A stretch of 10,443 nucleotides of DNA, taken from Bacteroidaceae bacterium (GTDB taxonomy: Bacteria; Bacteroidota; Bacteroidia; Bacteroidales; Bacteroidaceae). Below are positions 1 through 6,625 of the stretch, piece by piece. The translations under genes were made by a program, and so were the position numbers. How positions within the stretch are numbered: the stretch's first letter is position 1; every line of letters starts with the position of its first letter. The stretch spans positions 1-10,443 of the forward strand of contig JAEEOD010000287.1 in NCBI GenBank assembly GCA_016284115.1, written 5' to 3'. The notes beneath the pieces are model-generated. The model had not been told where the DNA came from. It was given only the letters and a program-made list of their open reading frames with translations, and made no database searches.

Positions 1-1
1 G

Positions 2-1159
2 CTCGCACCCGCCAATGGAAACAATGAAAAAGCTGCAGGCCGCACTCGGCGTACCGCAGTCGTACATTCTGCTATACGCTATCGAGGACTGCGACATTCC
101 AGAGGGCAAACTGAAAACAGTCAGTTCCTTCAACGGACCAAAGCTGCGGATATTGTCCTGCAGGTTCTCCATATACGTCATACCACTCAGAGCGCAGAAC
201 ACATTAGGGAACGAACCACAGAAGCGGAATGCCCATGAGGCCACACTGTTCTCAGGCTCAGCCTGTTTCAGGCGCGCTACCAAGTGATTAGGAATATTTG
301 CCAATCGACCACCCAACAGAGGCTCCATAATCACCACAGGGATGTTACGCTTGGTCAGTTCCTCGTACATATATTCAGCCGTCATCGAAGCCCCAACAGC
401 ATGATGCCAGTCGAGGTAGTTCATCTGAATCTGTACGAAATCCCAAGGATAATTGCCAGCATCATGCTGCTGCATACACCAGTCAAACGTCTCCTGGTCA
501 CCGTGGAATGAGAAACCCAAGTGACGGATTCTGCCAGCCTCCTTCTCTTTCCTCAGGAAGTCATACATGCCATTCTCGAAGAAACGACGCTTAGAAGGCT
601 CCAGACCACCCTGTCCCATCACGTGCATTAGGTAATAATCAATATAGTCAGTAGAAAGCTCCTTGAAAGAATTCTCATACATCGCCTTCGAACCCTCATA
701 AGACTGCGTTCTTGGGTCAAAGTTCGACAATTTGGTAGCGATATAATAAGACTCACGCGGATACTTCTTCAGCGCATCGCCCGTAGCCTTTTCAGAGAGG
801 CCCATACAATAAGCAGGTGATGTGTCGAAATAGTTCACTCCGTGCGCAATAGCATAGTCTATCAGTTCCTCCACACGCTCCTGGTCAACGCCCTGAGGTC
901 TGCCGTTGGCATCATTGATCATCGGCCAGCGCATACATCCGTAGCCCAAGAGAGAGATACGGTCGTTATGCAAGTTAGGCCAGGTACGATATGTCATCTG
1001 GTCAGTAGGCACAGGCGTAGTGTGATGACCAGCAGGGTCATACATCGCATCTTTCTTGGGTGCACACCCCGTCATCGTCATAGCGCCAGCTGCAGCTCCT
1101 GCTCCCATCAAGCCTAAGAAGTGGCGACGGCTGATAGCTCTTTTTTCATTCTCTTTCAT
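2..1159 (-). CDS. Tat-exported aldo/keto reductase, C-terminal region replaced; runs off window
   Basis: This is a predicted oxidoreductase of the aldo/keto reductase superfamily, in the Bacteroidetes subgroup that normally carries a C-terminal ferredoxin-like 4Fe-4S domain. The N-terminus has a twin-arginine motif (SRRHFLGL, residues 10-17), a hydrophobic segment and a possible lipobox ending at Cys32, so it may be a Tat-exported lipoprotein. The AKR catalytic tetrad is visible: Asp112 (NYFDTSPAY), Tyr117, Lys143 (IATKLS) and His179 (YYLMHVM). The barrel continues to about residue 347 (ENLQDNIRSFGPLKELT). From there (base 119 downwards) the frame stays open to the window edge, but the 39 residues look unlike the family and the expected Cys-rich domain (CxxCxxCxxG) is absent. 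The start is the ATG at 1157-1159, about 30 nt below a TATATTTG -7 box. Function is uncertain because the gene is truncated or fused here. Confidence 0.8.
   Translation of the reverse strand, partial: MKENEKRAISRRHFLGLMGAGAAAGAMTMTGCAPKKDAMYDPAGHHTTPVPTDQMTYRTWPNLHNDRISLLGYGCMRWPMINDANGRPQGVDQERVEELIDYAIAHGVNYFDTSPAYCMGLSEKATGDALKKYPRESYYIATKLSNFDPRTQSYEGSKAMYENSFKELSTDYIDYYLMHVMGQGGLEPSKRRFFENGMYDFLRKEKEAGRIRHLGFSFHGDQETFDWCMQQHDAGNYPWDFVQIQMNYLDWHHAVGASMTAEYMYEELTKRNIPVVIMEPLLGGRLANIPNHLVARLKQAEPENSVASWAFRFCGSFPNVFCALSGMTYMENLQDNIRSFGPLKELTVFSLPSGMSQSSIAYSRMYDCGTPSAACSFFIVSIGGCE
3..119 (+). pseudogene. Possible 3' fragment of an XRE-type HTH regulator gene, cut at both ends
   Basis: The plus-strand frame open from base 3 reads SHPPMETMKKLQAALGVPQS, followed by a stretch ending DIPEGKLK near base 116. 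This resembles the end of a Cro/CI-type helix-turn-helix domain (the usual pattern is N-P-x-hydrophobic-ET-hydrophobic-KK-hydrophobic-x-x-ALGVP) plus the short 'DIPE-K' tail common in small Bacteroidetes HTH proteins. The N-terminal part lies outside the window. After about base 119 the frame stays open to 287 but runs antisense to the aldo/keto reductase gene and no longer looks like protein. The regulator therefore seems to lose its own C-terminus at the point where the reductase loses its own. The family call rests on motif impression only and is tentative. Confidence 0.4.
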
Positions 1160-1191
1160 ACGTAATACTTTTATCTTTTAATCTTTATGTG

Positions 1192-1199
1192 CAAATATA
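1192..1199 (-). promoter_or_regulatory. -7 box of the aldo/keto reductase promoter
   Basis: On the minus strand TATATTTG matches the Bacteroidetes -7 consensus TAnnTTTG and lies about 33 nt upstream of the reductase ATG. No convincing TTTG -33 box sits 19-21 nt further up. That stretch is instead the T-rich tail of the hairpin at 1219-1252. Confidence 0.5.
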
Positions 1200-1210
1200 A
1201 ATAAAAGAAA

Positions 1211-1252
1211 AGAAAAAACGCCTCTTTTCCACTCAAAAACGAAAAAGAGGTG
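1211..1252 (-). terminator. Terminator-like hairpin with T-rich tail upstream of the reductase
   Basis: Bases 1219-1228 and 1243-1252 can pair into a 10-bp stem (core CCTCTTTT/AAAAGAGG, with one G-T pair) around a 14-nt loop. Read on the minus strand it is followed by TTTTTTCTTTTCTTTT. It could stop transcription coming from the tRNA side before the reductase promoter. The A/T-rich stem makes it a moderate candidate. Confidence 0.4.
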
Positions 1253-1300
1253 CTAATAACGAAGAATTGAGACCTTCAGCATACGCCAGAAATAAGCCAC

Positions 1301-1335
1301 AAAAAAAGTGCACCCCTTTTCACAAAGAAGCGCAC
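1301..1335 (-). terminator. Likely intrinsic terminator of tRNA-Gly
   Basis: On the minus strand GTGCGC (1330-1335) pairs with GTGCAC (1308-1313), six pairs including one G-T, and is followed directly by seven T residues (1301-1307). It lies about 38 nt past the 3' end of the tRNA. The stem is short and the 16-nt loop large, so confidence is moderate. Confidence 0.45.
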
Positions 1336-1350
1336 AAGGTATTATTCTAG

Positions 1351-1371
1351 GAAAATCCCATTGGGATTTTC
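1351..1371 (-). repeat. Perfect inverted repeat abutting the tRNA 3' end
   Basis: GAAAATCCC and GGGATTTTC form a 9-bp perfect stem with a 3-nt loop, starting 1 nt from the mature tRNA 3' end (1373). No T-run follows. It may be a 3' processing or stability hairpin of the tRNA precursor or a weak terminator. The role is inferred. Confidence 0.5.
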
Positions 1372-1372
1372 G

Positions 1373-1445
1373 AGCGGCAAACGGGGTTCGAACCCGCGAC
1401 CTTCGGCTTGGGAAGCCAACGCTCTGCCAACTGAGCTACTGCCGC
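1373..1445 (-). tRNA. tRNA-Gly, anticodon CCC
   Basis: The minus strand folds as a complete 73-nt cloverleaf. The acceptor arm is GCGGCAG/TTGCCGC (one G-T pair), with T as discriminator. The D arm is GCTC...GAGC. The anticodon stem TTGGC/GCCGA encloses the loop TTCCCAA, giving anticodon CCC (reads GGG, glycine). The T arm is GCGGG-TTCGAAC-CCCGT. CCA is not encoded (TCG follows), so it must be added after transcription. It has its own promoter 20 nt upstream. Confidence 0.95.
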
Positions 1446-1464
1446 AATCACGTCAAGTGGTGTG

Positions 1465-1495
1465 CAAAGATAGTGCAAGCCGAAGACAGAACAAA
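1465..1495 (-). promoter_or_regulatory. Promoter of tRNA-Gly (-33 TTTG / -7 TATCTTTG)
   Basis: On the minus strand TTTG (1492-1495), a 19-nt spacer and TATCTTTG (1465-1472) form a consensus Bacteroidetes promoter ending about 20 nt before the tRNA. The spacer ends in TTCGGCTTGCAC next to the -7 box, a block also found in the cobQ and riboswitch promoters. It starts 7 nt past the thioesterase stop codon, with no terminator between, so read-through from that gene is also possible. Confidence 0.75.
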
Positions 1496-1501
1496 ATATT
1501 T

Positions 1502-1900
1502 TTATATATTTTTTAATGTTGCCTTTCTATATCCCATTCCAGTAACATGACAAATAAGGCGTCCCTCTTGGTTGGTCACCCTTGCCTCAGCAGAAGGAAT
1601 TTTATGATGGTCAGCCACCCACACCGCTTCAGCTCGAAGGAGATCACCCACATTGGCACTCGAGACAAAAACGATGTTATTGCTGATACCAAAAGTAAGT
1701 CTGCCACCACTATTCACCAAGGCAGCGATAGCCAAATCAGCCAACGTAAAGAGTGCCCCACCCTGACAAACGCCACCGCCATTCAGGTGTTCTGGCATCA
1801 CCGTCATCTCAGCCACCGCATGCTGTTCATCTAACTCAGTTATCTTACAACCAGCATTAGCTGCAAACTTATCACGATTCATCAAATCCAATACATCCAT
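1502..1900 (-). CDS. PaaI-like hotdog-fold thioesterase
   Basis: This 132-residue protein has the size of a single-hotdog acyl-CoA thioesterase of the PaaI/YbgC-like group, presumably cytoplasmic because no signal peptide is seen. The signature is HLNGGGVCQGGALFTLAD (residues 38-55). Asn40 and the Gly-Gly before the hydrophobic helix match the active-site helix of the family, and Asp55 is the likely acidic catalytic residue. The usual His-Gly of the H-G-G motif is Gln-Gly (46-47) here. Later strands (LTFGISNNIVFVSSANVGD) fit the hotdog sheet. Substrate unknown. It starts 25 nt below the hydrolase gene stop and probably shares that gene's promoter. No operonic partner indicates a pathway. Confidence 0.85.
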   Translation of the reverse strand: MDVLDLMNRDKFAANAGCKITELDEQHAVAEMTVMPEHLNGGGVCQGGALFTLADLAIAALVNSGGRLTFGISNNIVFVSSANVGDLLRAEAVWVADHHKIPSAEARVTNQEGRLICHVTGMGYRKATLKNI

Positions 1901-1925
1901 CGCTCACGACTTCTTGTCAAGTGAA

Positions 1926-2711
1926 TTAATAGCGTCTAAGTCTAACGTCAATTCCATCCTCTTTCAGTTGAGCAGGTATTACGCTTACATCCGTCTGACT
2001 GAAATGATAAGGGAACAGCACTTTCGGTTTGATGAGCTTAGCAGCACGTACAAACTGTTCAACAGTCATCGTAGGACCATTGCAAGGGAAGAAAGCAACA
2101 TCGATATCCTTGATAGCATCCATCTCAGGAACATCCTCCGTATCACCGGCAAAGTAAATACGCAGACCATCTATGGTCATGATATAGCCATTGTCACGTC
2201 CCTTCGGATGCTTGGTCAGGTTAGCTTCAGAGTAGTTATAGGCAGGCACAGCCTCTACCGTAAAGTCATCGGCAATTTGCAACTTGTCACCATTGACCAT
2301 CACTTGTCCGGCGCCAAACATATCAGCACAACGCTTGTTCATTATCAGCTGCGTCTTTTCAGTTGACAGCAATTTGATGGTCTCTGCATCATAGTGGTCG
2401 CCATGCTCGTGTGTCACAAAGAGATAGTCTGCCTTAGGCATAGCAGTATAATCAACCGTCCTATCACGCAATTTCGACACAGGGTCAACCTCAATCTCCT
2501 TTCCATCATACACCACACGTACACTCGCATGCATCAAAGCATATATTGTCACTTTCTTTCCACTCTTAGTTGAGAACACATCAGTCTCATAATTACTCTG
2601 AACATCAGTAGTCTCAGGGGCAGCTACTTCTTCATTAGCTTTCTTGTTACCATTACAAGCAACCAATATAGCGGCAGATACCACTGCCATCATTAACAAT
2701 AACTTTCTCAT
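1926..2711 (-). CDS. Lipoprotein metallo-beta-lactamase-fold hydrolase
   Basis: This is a predicted zinc-dependent hydrolase of the UlaG/'beta-lactamase superfamily II' type, 261 residues. The N-terminus MRKLLLMMAVVSAAILVAC is a lipoprotein signal peptide with lipobox Cys19, so the protein should be exported and lipidated. The metal motif THEHGDH is at 100-106, the bridging aspartate in FAGDTED is Asp190, and the final histidine in PYHF is His236. HPKGRDNGY (168-176) is typical of this subgroup. The frame extends ten codons further up to a TTG at 2739-2741, but that codon lies inside the -7 box of the promoter and cannot be in the mRNA, so the ATG at 2709-2711 is the start. It is followed by the thioesterase after 25 nt. 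Substrate unknown. Confidence 0.85.
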   Translation of the reverse strand: MRKLLLMMAVVSAAILVACNGNKKANEEVAAPETTDVQSNYETDVFSTKSGKKVTIYALMHASVRVVYDGKEIEVDPVSKLRDRTVDYTAMPKADYLFVTHEHGDHYDAETIKLLSTEKTQLIMNKRCADMFGAGQVMVNGDKLQIADDFTVEAVPAYNYSEANLTKHPKGRDNGYIMTIDGLRIYFAGDTEDVPEMDAIKDIDVAFFPCNGPTMTVEQFVRAAKLIKPKVLFPYHFSQTDVSVIPAQLKEDGIDVRLRRY

Positions 2712-2738
2712 TTTCTTTATTAATTTATGAATACGACA

Positions 2739-2769
2739 CAAAGATAACGCAAGTCAAACACAGAACAAA
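2739..2769 (-). promoter_or_regulatory. Promoter of the hydrolase-thioesterase unit
   Basis: On the minus strand TTTG (2766-2769), a 19-nt spacer and TATCTTTG (2739-2746) match the Bacteroidetes consensus exactly. The element is 30/35 identical to the tRNA-Gly promoter from ATATTTTG through the -7 box. It fixes the hydrolase start at 2711. Confidence 0.75.
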
Positions 2770-2786
2770 ATATGTGAGCATATTTT
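2767..2786. terminator. A/T-rich hairpin after cbiB, possible weak terminator
   Basis: AAAATATG (2767-2774) pairs with CATATTTT (2779-2786) around the loop TGAG. It lies 23 nt past the cbiB stop and overlaps the -33 element of the next promoter. The seven-T stretch (2783-2789) follows it on the plus strand. On the minus strand only TTTTG follows. As a terminator of the cobalamin operon it is weak. Confidence 0.3.
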
Positions 2787-2808
2787 TTTAATTGAGACGA
2801 AGTTTATC

Positions 2809-3723
2809 TTATCTCCAACTCAGTGCAACAGTTATCAGTACCATAATTATTTCTGAGAGGCGATTTATTCTAACCGCCTTGTTCATATCCTCAGTGGTAA
2901 GGGGGCGGTCATTGGTACCGATATAGGGTTTTTCAAAAAGTTCATCAAAGTAGATATGAGGACCACCGAAGCGACAGTCGAGGATGCCTGCCAAAGCAGA
3001 CTCTGGATAACCAGAGTTAGGGCTAGCATGACACTTGCCAAAACGCCTAACGAAGCCTAATAGTTGGGGCTTGCCTGCTGCCAGGACCATGAACAGGGCA
3101 GTAAGACGTGCTGGTAAGTAGTTGGCAACATCGTCCATGCGGGCAGCAAAGCAGCCAAACTGCAGGTATCGCTCTGAATGATAGCCTATCATGCTGTCGA
3201 GTGTATTGACCATTTTATAGGCCATCATGCCTGGCACTCCTAAAAGTATGTACCAGAATAAGGGGGCAATGACACCATCGCTGAGATTTTCTGCCAAAGT
3301 CTCAAGTGCTGCTTTACGTACTTCCTGGTCAGTGAGTTGGGTGGTGTCGCGCCCTACGATACGGGAAACTTGTTGACGACCGTCTTCCAAGGAGCGATCT
3401 AATGCGATAAACACCTCGCGTACTTCTCTTATCAGGGTGGTGCCTGCCAAGCAGCAGAATATCAGGATAATTTGGATTACCGTATTAAACCAGGGACTAA
3501 TAATGGAACAGAGTCTGAGCAACCCCCATGTGGCGAGGAAGGTTAACAGTACGAGGCTTATGGCAAGGAGAGCGCCTTTTATTCTTCTGTGTTGGCCTTT
3601 GTTTAGTGCCTTTTCACCCTTTGCTATCATTTTGCCAAAACCGACAACAGGATGTGGGAGCCAGGCGGGGTCGCCTAACCACACATCCAATAACAAACCT
3701 ACTAAGACTTGAATTGCTTTCAT
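2809..3723 (-). CDS. cbiB: Adenosylcobinamide-phosphate synthase CbiB
   Basis: CbiB joins adenosylcobyric acid to (R)-1-amino-2-propanol O-2-phosphate (or aminopropanol), giving adenosylcobinamide (phosphate) at the inner membrane. With the start at 3723 the protein has 304 residues. Family motifs are all present: LLDVWLGDP...HPVVGFG near the N-terminus, ETLAENLSDGVIAPLFW (141-157), AYKMVNTLDSMIGY (168-181), ARMDDVANYLPARL (194-207) and SPNSGYPESALAG (234-246). Hydrophobic segments near 50-95, 150-170, 205-222 and 290-302 fit a polytopic membrane protein. The ATG at 3721-3723 overlaps the upstream TGA as ATGA and leaves the family's usual short lead before LGDP. An ATG at 3735 (four more residues) is possible. 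It is the last gene of the cobQ-cobD-cbiB operon. Confidence 0.93.
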   Translation of the reverse strand: MKAIQVLVGLLLDVWLGDPAWLPHPVVGFGKMIAKGEKALNKGQHRRIKGALLAISLVLLTFLATWGLLRLCSIISPWFNTVIQIILIFCCLAGTTLIREVREVFIALDRSLEDGRQQVSRIVGRDTTQLTDQEVRKAALETLAENLSDGVIAPLFWYILLGVPGMMAYKMVNTLDSMIGYHSERYLQFGCFAARMDDVANYLPARLTALFMVLAAGKPQLLGFVRRFGKCHASPNSGYPESALAGILDCRFGGPHIYFDELFEKPYIGTNDRPLTTEDMNKAVRINRLSEIIMVLITVALSWR

Positions 3724-4751
3724 TGTTTTATCCATTCATTAATTGCTGCAACAAGTTGGTCATTTTCTTTAGGATCCTGTGCTGCGATGCGGAAGAAACG
3801 ATTATCAAGCCCATCGAAGTTGGAGGCATCACGAATCAGGATGCCATGCTCGTTGGCCAACCAATGTTTCAAGGCTGTAGCATTACCATACCGCATTTGC
3901 ACCAGCATGAAATGCGTGGAGGTGGGCCACACCTGCAAGGCACCCAAGGCATTGAGACTGTCGCGCAGGCGTTGTGCCTCTTGCAAATAGGCATCGACAA
4001 CAGGCAAGCCTTTGACATCATGCTCTAACAAATAATGTCCTGCCTCTATGGCCAAGGCATTGACGGACCAAGGCATCTTGTGTGTGCGAAGTTGCTGTAT
4101 CAGATGTGGTGCTGCAGTGACATAACCCAGTCGGATGCCAGGTACACAATAGCGCTTCGTAAGACTGTGCAACAGCAACAGATTGTCGTATTGCAGGGCC
4201 TCAGATGCTGTAAAAAGTGGCGCTTGGACGAACCATTCATACGACTGATCGACGACGAACAACACTTGCTGATTTGCTTCAACTAAACTTTGCAAATATC
4301 TTTTATCCACCAAATTACCTGTTGGATTATTGGGGTTACAAAGCCATAACATACCTACTCCATTCTCTATGCGGAAACGTTCTAGCTCGGTAGGCAACTG
4401 ATAAATAGCACTCACCTTGCAGCCATTCATGATACAGGCATCGGCATACTCACTGAAGGTGGGTTGCAACATCTGAGCATGTTGTCCATTGAAGGCATGT
4501 GCTATGAGGTAGATGGCCTCGGTGGCACCACTGGTGACCAGTACACTGTCCTTGTCAATGTGGTGCATGCCAGCCAACTTATTCTCCAACGTGTGCGCCT
4601 CGGGCTCGGGATAGTTGCCAATCACCCCCATCCTGTCGTGCAGGTGGGCATACAATCCGCTCAGATCTGCATGACTGTAGATGTTGGAGCTGAAGTTCAT
4701 CACAATGGGATGATCATAGCGATAGCTGTCGTCACCGTGTCCTTCAATCAT
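3720..4751 (-). CDS. cobD: Threonine-phosphate decarboxylase-like PLP enzyme (CobD/histidinol-phosphate aminotransferase family)
   Basis: This 343-residue fold-type I PLP enzyme belongs to the aminotransferase class I/II family. Visible motifs are SGATEAIY (74-81, phosphate cup), CNPNNPTGNL (138-147), VDQSYEWF (167-174, PLP-ring Asp168 and Tyr171), SLTKRYCVPGIRLGY (196-210) with Schiff-base Lys199, and Arg321 (FFRIAAQ) as candidate carboxylate-binding residue. Sequence alone does not separate CobD from histidinol-phosphate aminotransferase. Position between cobQ and cbiB makes L-threonine-O-3-phosphate decarboxylase likely, making aminopropanol phosphate for CbiB. The short N-terminus before NFSSNIY also resembles CobD. 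Its ATG overlaps the cobQ 3' end by 8 nt, and its TGA overlaps the cbiB ATG, so the three are likely translationally coupled. The symbol follows Salmonella usage. Confidence 0.85.
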   Translation of the reverse strand: MIEGHGDDSYRYDHPIVMNFSSNIYSHADLSGLYAHLHDRMGVIGNYPEPEAHTLENKLAGMHHIDKDSVLVTSGATEAIYLIAHAFNGQHAQMLQPTFSEYADACIMNGCKVSAIYQLPTELERFRIENGVGMLWLCNPNNPTGNLVDKRYLQSLVEANQQVLFVVDQSYEWFVQAPLFTASEALQYDNLLLLHSLTKRYCVPGIRLGYVTAAPHLIQQLRTHKMPWSVNALAIEAGHYLLEHDVKGLPVVDAYLQEAQRLRDSLNALGALQVWPTSTHFMLVQMRYGNATALKHWLANEHGILIRDASNFDGLDNRFFRIAAQDPKENDQLVAAINEWIKQ

Positions 4752-6243
4752 GGCTCGTAAGTATTTGATAGACCTTATCCATATCTACATGCTGGCGGAT
4801 ATGCATTGCCAGCTTGTCGTACTGATCTTCCTTGAACGCCTGATAGTCAAACGTCTCTGATACTTTATCCATCTTCTCTTGCCAAGGGCGGAGGAGGAAA
4901 TCAATGAAGACGGGGTTATCGAGGATGCCGTGAATATAAGTACCCATGCATTTGGCATCGACAAAGTATCCGTCAGAGTGACCGTCCGTAAAGGTGTTCA
5001 GTGGCGAAGAGGCTGCATCTTGCACAGGTTTGGTTTCTCCCATATGGATTTCATAGCCCTGCATGATACCCGTATCGGCACCATTCACCGCCAAGCGGAA
5101 AGTATCTTGGCGCGTCACCTTCTCGCCTGTCATCGAGGTGCTTATAGGCAACAGCCCCAAGCCAGGCAAGCGTTCGATGGAACCTTCAACATGATCGGGG
5201 TCGAGCACCTCTACACCCATCATCTGATAGCCACCACAGATGCCCAAGACCGTAGCTCCTTCACGATGGGCACGGATGATGGCTTGCGCCACACCGTTGC
5301 GACGCAGTTCGTAGAGGTCGTCGATGGTGCTTTTGCTGCCTGGCAGGATGATGACATCGGCCTTCTGGAGGTCTTCGATGTTGTTGGTATAGAACAGGTG
5401 CACGCGTGGGTCCCGCTCCAACACGTTGAAGTCTGTGAAGTTGCTGAGGTGACGCAACAATACCACTGCCACATTCACCTTTCCCTGTTCGACCTGCATC
5501 GACTTGGTGGACAGCGCCACACTGTCTTCTTCTTCAATATAGATATCCTTATAGTAAGGCACCACACCCAGAACAGGCACTTGGCAGAGGTCTTCCAACA
5601 TCTTGACGCCACTCTCAAAGAGGCGCAGGTCGCCACGGAACTTGTTGATGATGATGCCTTTGATGAGTTTGCGTTCTTCAGGACGCAGTAAGGCGATGGA
5701 GCCATAGACACTGGCAAACACCCCACCCCTGTCGATGTCGCCCACTAAGATGACATCGGCTCCAGCATGTATCGCCATAGGGAGATTCACGAGGTCACTG
5801 TCGCGCAAGTTGATTTCGGAGATGCTGCCCGCACCTTCCATCACGATGGGGTTATGGCGTTGCGCTAGACGGTCGTAGGCTTCGCACACTGCCTGACGCA
5901 ATTCCTCACGCCTTTCTTTGCGGAAATAGTCGTAAGCATGACGGTTGCCGATGGGTTTGCCGTTGAGCACCACCTGACTGGTATGATCGCTCTGGGGCTT
6001 CAGGAGCAAGGGGTTCATGTCAGTATGACAAGGGATGCCCGCAGCTTCGGCCTGTACGGCTTGTGCACGACCTATCTCAAAGCCTTCGGGAGTGGCGTAT
6101 GAATTGAGCGCCATATTCTGTGCTTTGAAGGGTGCAGGGCAATAGCCGTCCTGCCTGAAAATACGGCAGAAGCCAGCAGCAATGATGCTCTTGCCAACAT
6201 CGCTGCCTGTGCCAGCAAACATGATGGGATGCAACTTTTTCAT
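4744..6243 (-). CDS. cobQ: Cobyric acid synthase (glutamine-hydrolysing)
   Basis: CobQ/CbiP amidates the b, d, e and g carboxylates of adenosylcobyrinic a,c-diamide using glutamine and ATP, in the cytoplasm. The 499-residue length is normal. The N-terminal half is a dethiobiotin-synthetase-like P-loop domain (GTGSDVGKS, residues 11-19; KAQNMALNSYATPEGFEIGR; PLLLKPQSD). The C-terminal half is a class I glutamine amidotransferase domain with nucleophile Cys336 in VLGICGGYQMMG and catalytic His438 in GTYIHG, plus YEIHMGET, typical of CobQ. The frame continues 13 codons up to an ATG at 6282, but that lies in the promoter, so the ATG at 6241-6243 is preferred. The ATG at residue 8 is another possibility. 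It is the first gene of the operon and overlaps the PLP-enzyme gene by 8 nt. Confidence 0.95.
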   Translation of the reverse strand: MKKLHPIMFAGTGSDVGKSIIAAGFCRIFRQDGYCPAPFKAQNMALNSYATPEGFEIGRAQAVQAEAAGIPCHTDMNPLLLKPQSDHTSQVVLNGKPIGNRHAYDYFRKERREELRQAVCEAYDRLAQRHNPIVMEGAGSISEINLRDSDLVNLPMAIHAGADVILVGDIDRGGVFASVYGSIALLRPEERKLIKGIIINKFRGDLRLFESGVKMLEDLCQVPVLGVVPYYKDIYIEEEDSVALSTKSMQVEQGKVNVAVVLLRHLSNFTDFNVLERDPRVHLFYTNNIEDLQKADVIILPGSKSTIDDLYELRRNGVAQAIIRAHREGATVLGICGGYQMMGVEVLDPDHVEGSIERLPGLGLLPISTSMTGEKVTRQDTFRLAVNGADTGIMQGYEIHMGETKPVQDAASSPLNTFTDGHSDGYFVDAKCMGTYIHGILDNPVFIDFLLRPWQEKMDKVSETFDYQAFKEDQYDKLAMHIRQHVDMDKVYQILTSHD

Positions 6244-6247
6244 ACTG

Positions 6248-6279
6248 CAAATATAGAGCAAACCGAATAACGGAACAAA
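6248..6279 (-). promoter_or_regulatory. Promoter of the cobQ operon, almost touching the start codon
   Basis: On the minus strand TTTG (6276-6279), a 20-nt spacer and TATATTTG (6248-6255) match the Bacteroidetes consensus. The last base of the -7 box is only 4 nt from the cobQ ATG (6243), so transcription would start within a few bases of the initiation codon. The spacer ends in TTCGGTTTGCTC, close to the same position in the tRNA and riboswitch promoters. Confidence 0.65.
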
Positions 6280-6313
6280 CATTTCGGAATGATTTTTTGT
6301 TATTAAAAACGTG

Positions 6314-6393
6314 CTATCTTATTATTAAGATAGAGGGGGAAAGAAATAATTTGCACTAATTTTAGATAAATTAGGCTTCGCCTCAATAATTAT
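6314..6393. repeat. Divergent intergenic region: two hairpins and a half promoter repeat
   Basis: Between the two divergent promoters there is no gene. CTATCTTA (6314-6321) and TAAGATAG (6326-6333) form a perfect 8-bp inverted repeat with a 4-nt spacer. TGCACTAATTTT at 6352-6363 repeats exactly at 6422-6433, where it is part of the working -7 region. The upstream copy lacks the final G of TAnnTTTG and has no -33 box. AGGC-TTC-GCCT (6373-6383) forms a further small hairpin. Regulatory roles are inferred only. Confidence 0.45.
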
Positions 6394-6402
6394 CAAATAA
6401 AA

Positions 6403-6434
6403 TTTGGAATTGTGTTCGGCATGCACTAATTTTG
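6403..6434 (+). promoter_or_regulatory. Promoter of the riboswitch leader and receptor operon
   Basis: TTTG (6403-6406), a 20-nt spacer and TAATTTTG (6427-6434) match the Bacteroidetes -33/-7 consensus. The 12 nt before the -7 box are TTCGGCATGCAC, nearly the same as in the tRNA-Gly promoter. Transcription should start near 6437, just ahead of the cobalamin aptamer. Confidence 0.7.
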
Positions 6435-6436
6435 CA

Positions 6437-6625
6437 ATCGGAATTGGCAAGCCATTGTATTTTCGTACAAGGCTTCAAGGGAATCAGGTGAAAGACCTGA
6501 GCTGTTCCTGCAGCTGTAATCCTCAACAGAAGAGGTCTGCAACTACAAGCGTCACTGTTGCTTTGCAATGGGAAGGCCCTGCAGACTGAGGAGAGCCAGA
6601 ATACCTACCTTTTCCAAAACGAGAA
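6437..6625 (+). promoter_or_regulatory. Cobalamin riboswitch (adenosylcobalamin-type aptamer)
   Basis: This leader RNA senses cobalamin and should repress the downstream receptor when B12 is plentiful. Conserved boxes appear in order: AAGGGAA (6477-6483), the P3 arm CAGGTGAAAGACCTG (6485-6499), GCTG then CCTGCAGCTGT (6501-6517, a variant of the usual CCCGC-ACTGT), CACTG...GGGAAGG (6553-6576) and GAGAGCCAG followed by CCTACC (6591-6609). The AAGCC/GGCTT and TTGTA/TACAA pairs (6449-6475) build the 5' arm. A canonical promoter lies just upstream and a BtuB-like receptor gene just downstream, the classic setting. Boundaries are approximate. Confidence 0.93.

Noticed and set aside
284..1117. Open frames on the plus strand at 284-511 and 842-1117
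   Set aside because: They lie antisense to a clear aldo/keto reductase with catalytic residues, and their translations show no domain-like pattern.
1308..1550. Plus-strand frame across the tRNA region
   Set aside because: It reads through the antisense of tRNA-Gly and its promoter, and the protein-like stretch (RTRDLRLGKPTL) is a known artefact of translating tRNA genes.
2712..2741. Upstream TTG start for the MBL hydrolase
   Set aside because: The TTG is within the TATCTTTG -7 box and would displace the lipoprotein signal peptide from the N-terminus.
4879..5691. Long 270-codon plus-strand frame opposite cobQ
   Set aside because: It is the antisense of a well-conserved cobQ. Its translation is His/Val/Gln-rich, as expected for a mirror of G/C-skewed codons, and it has no promoter.
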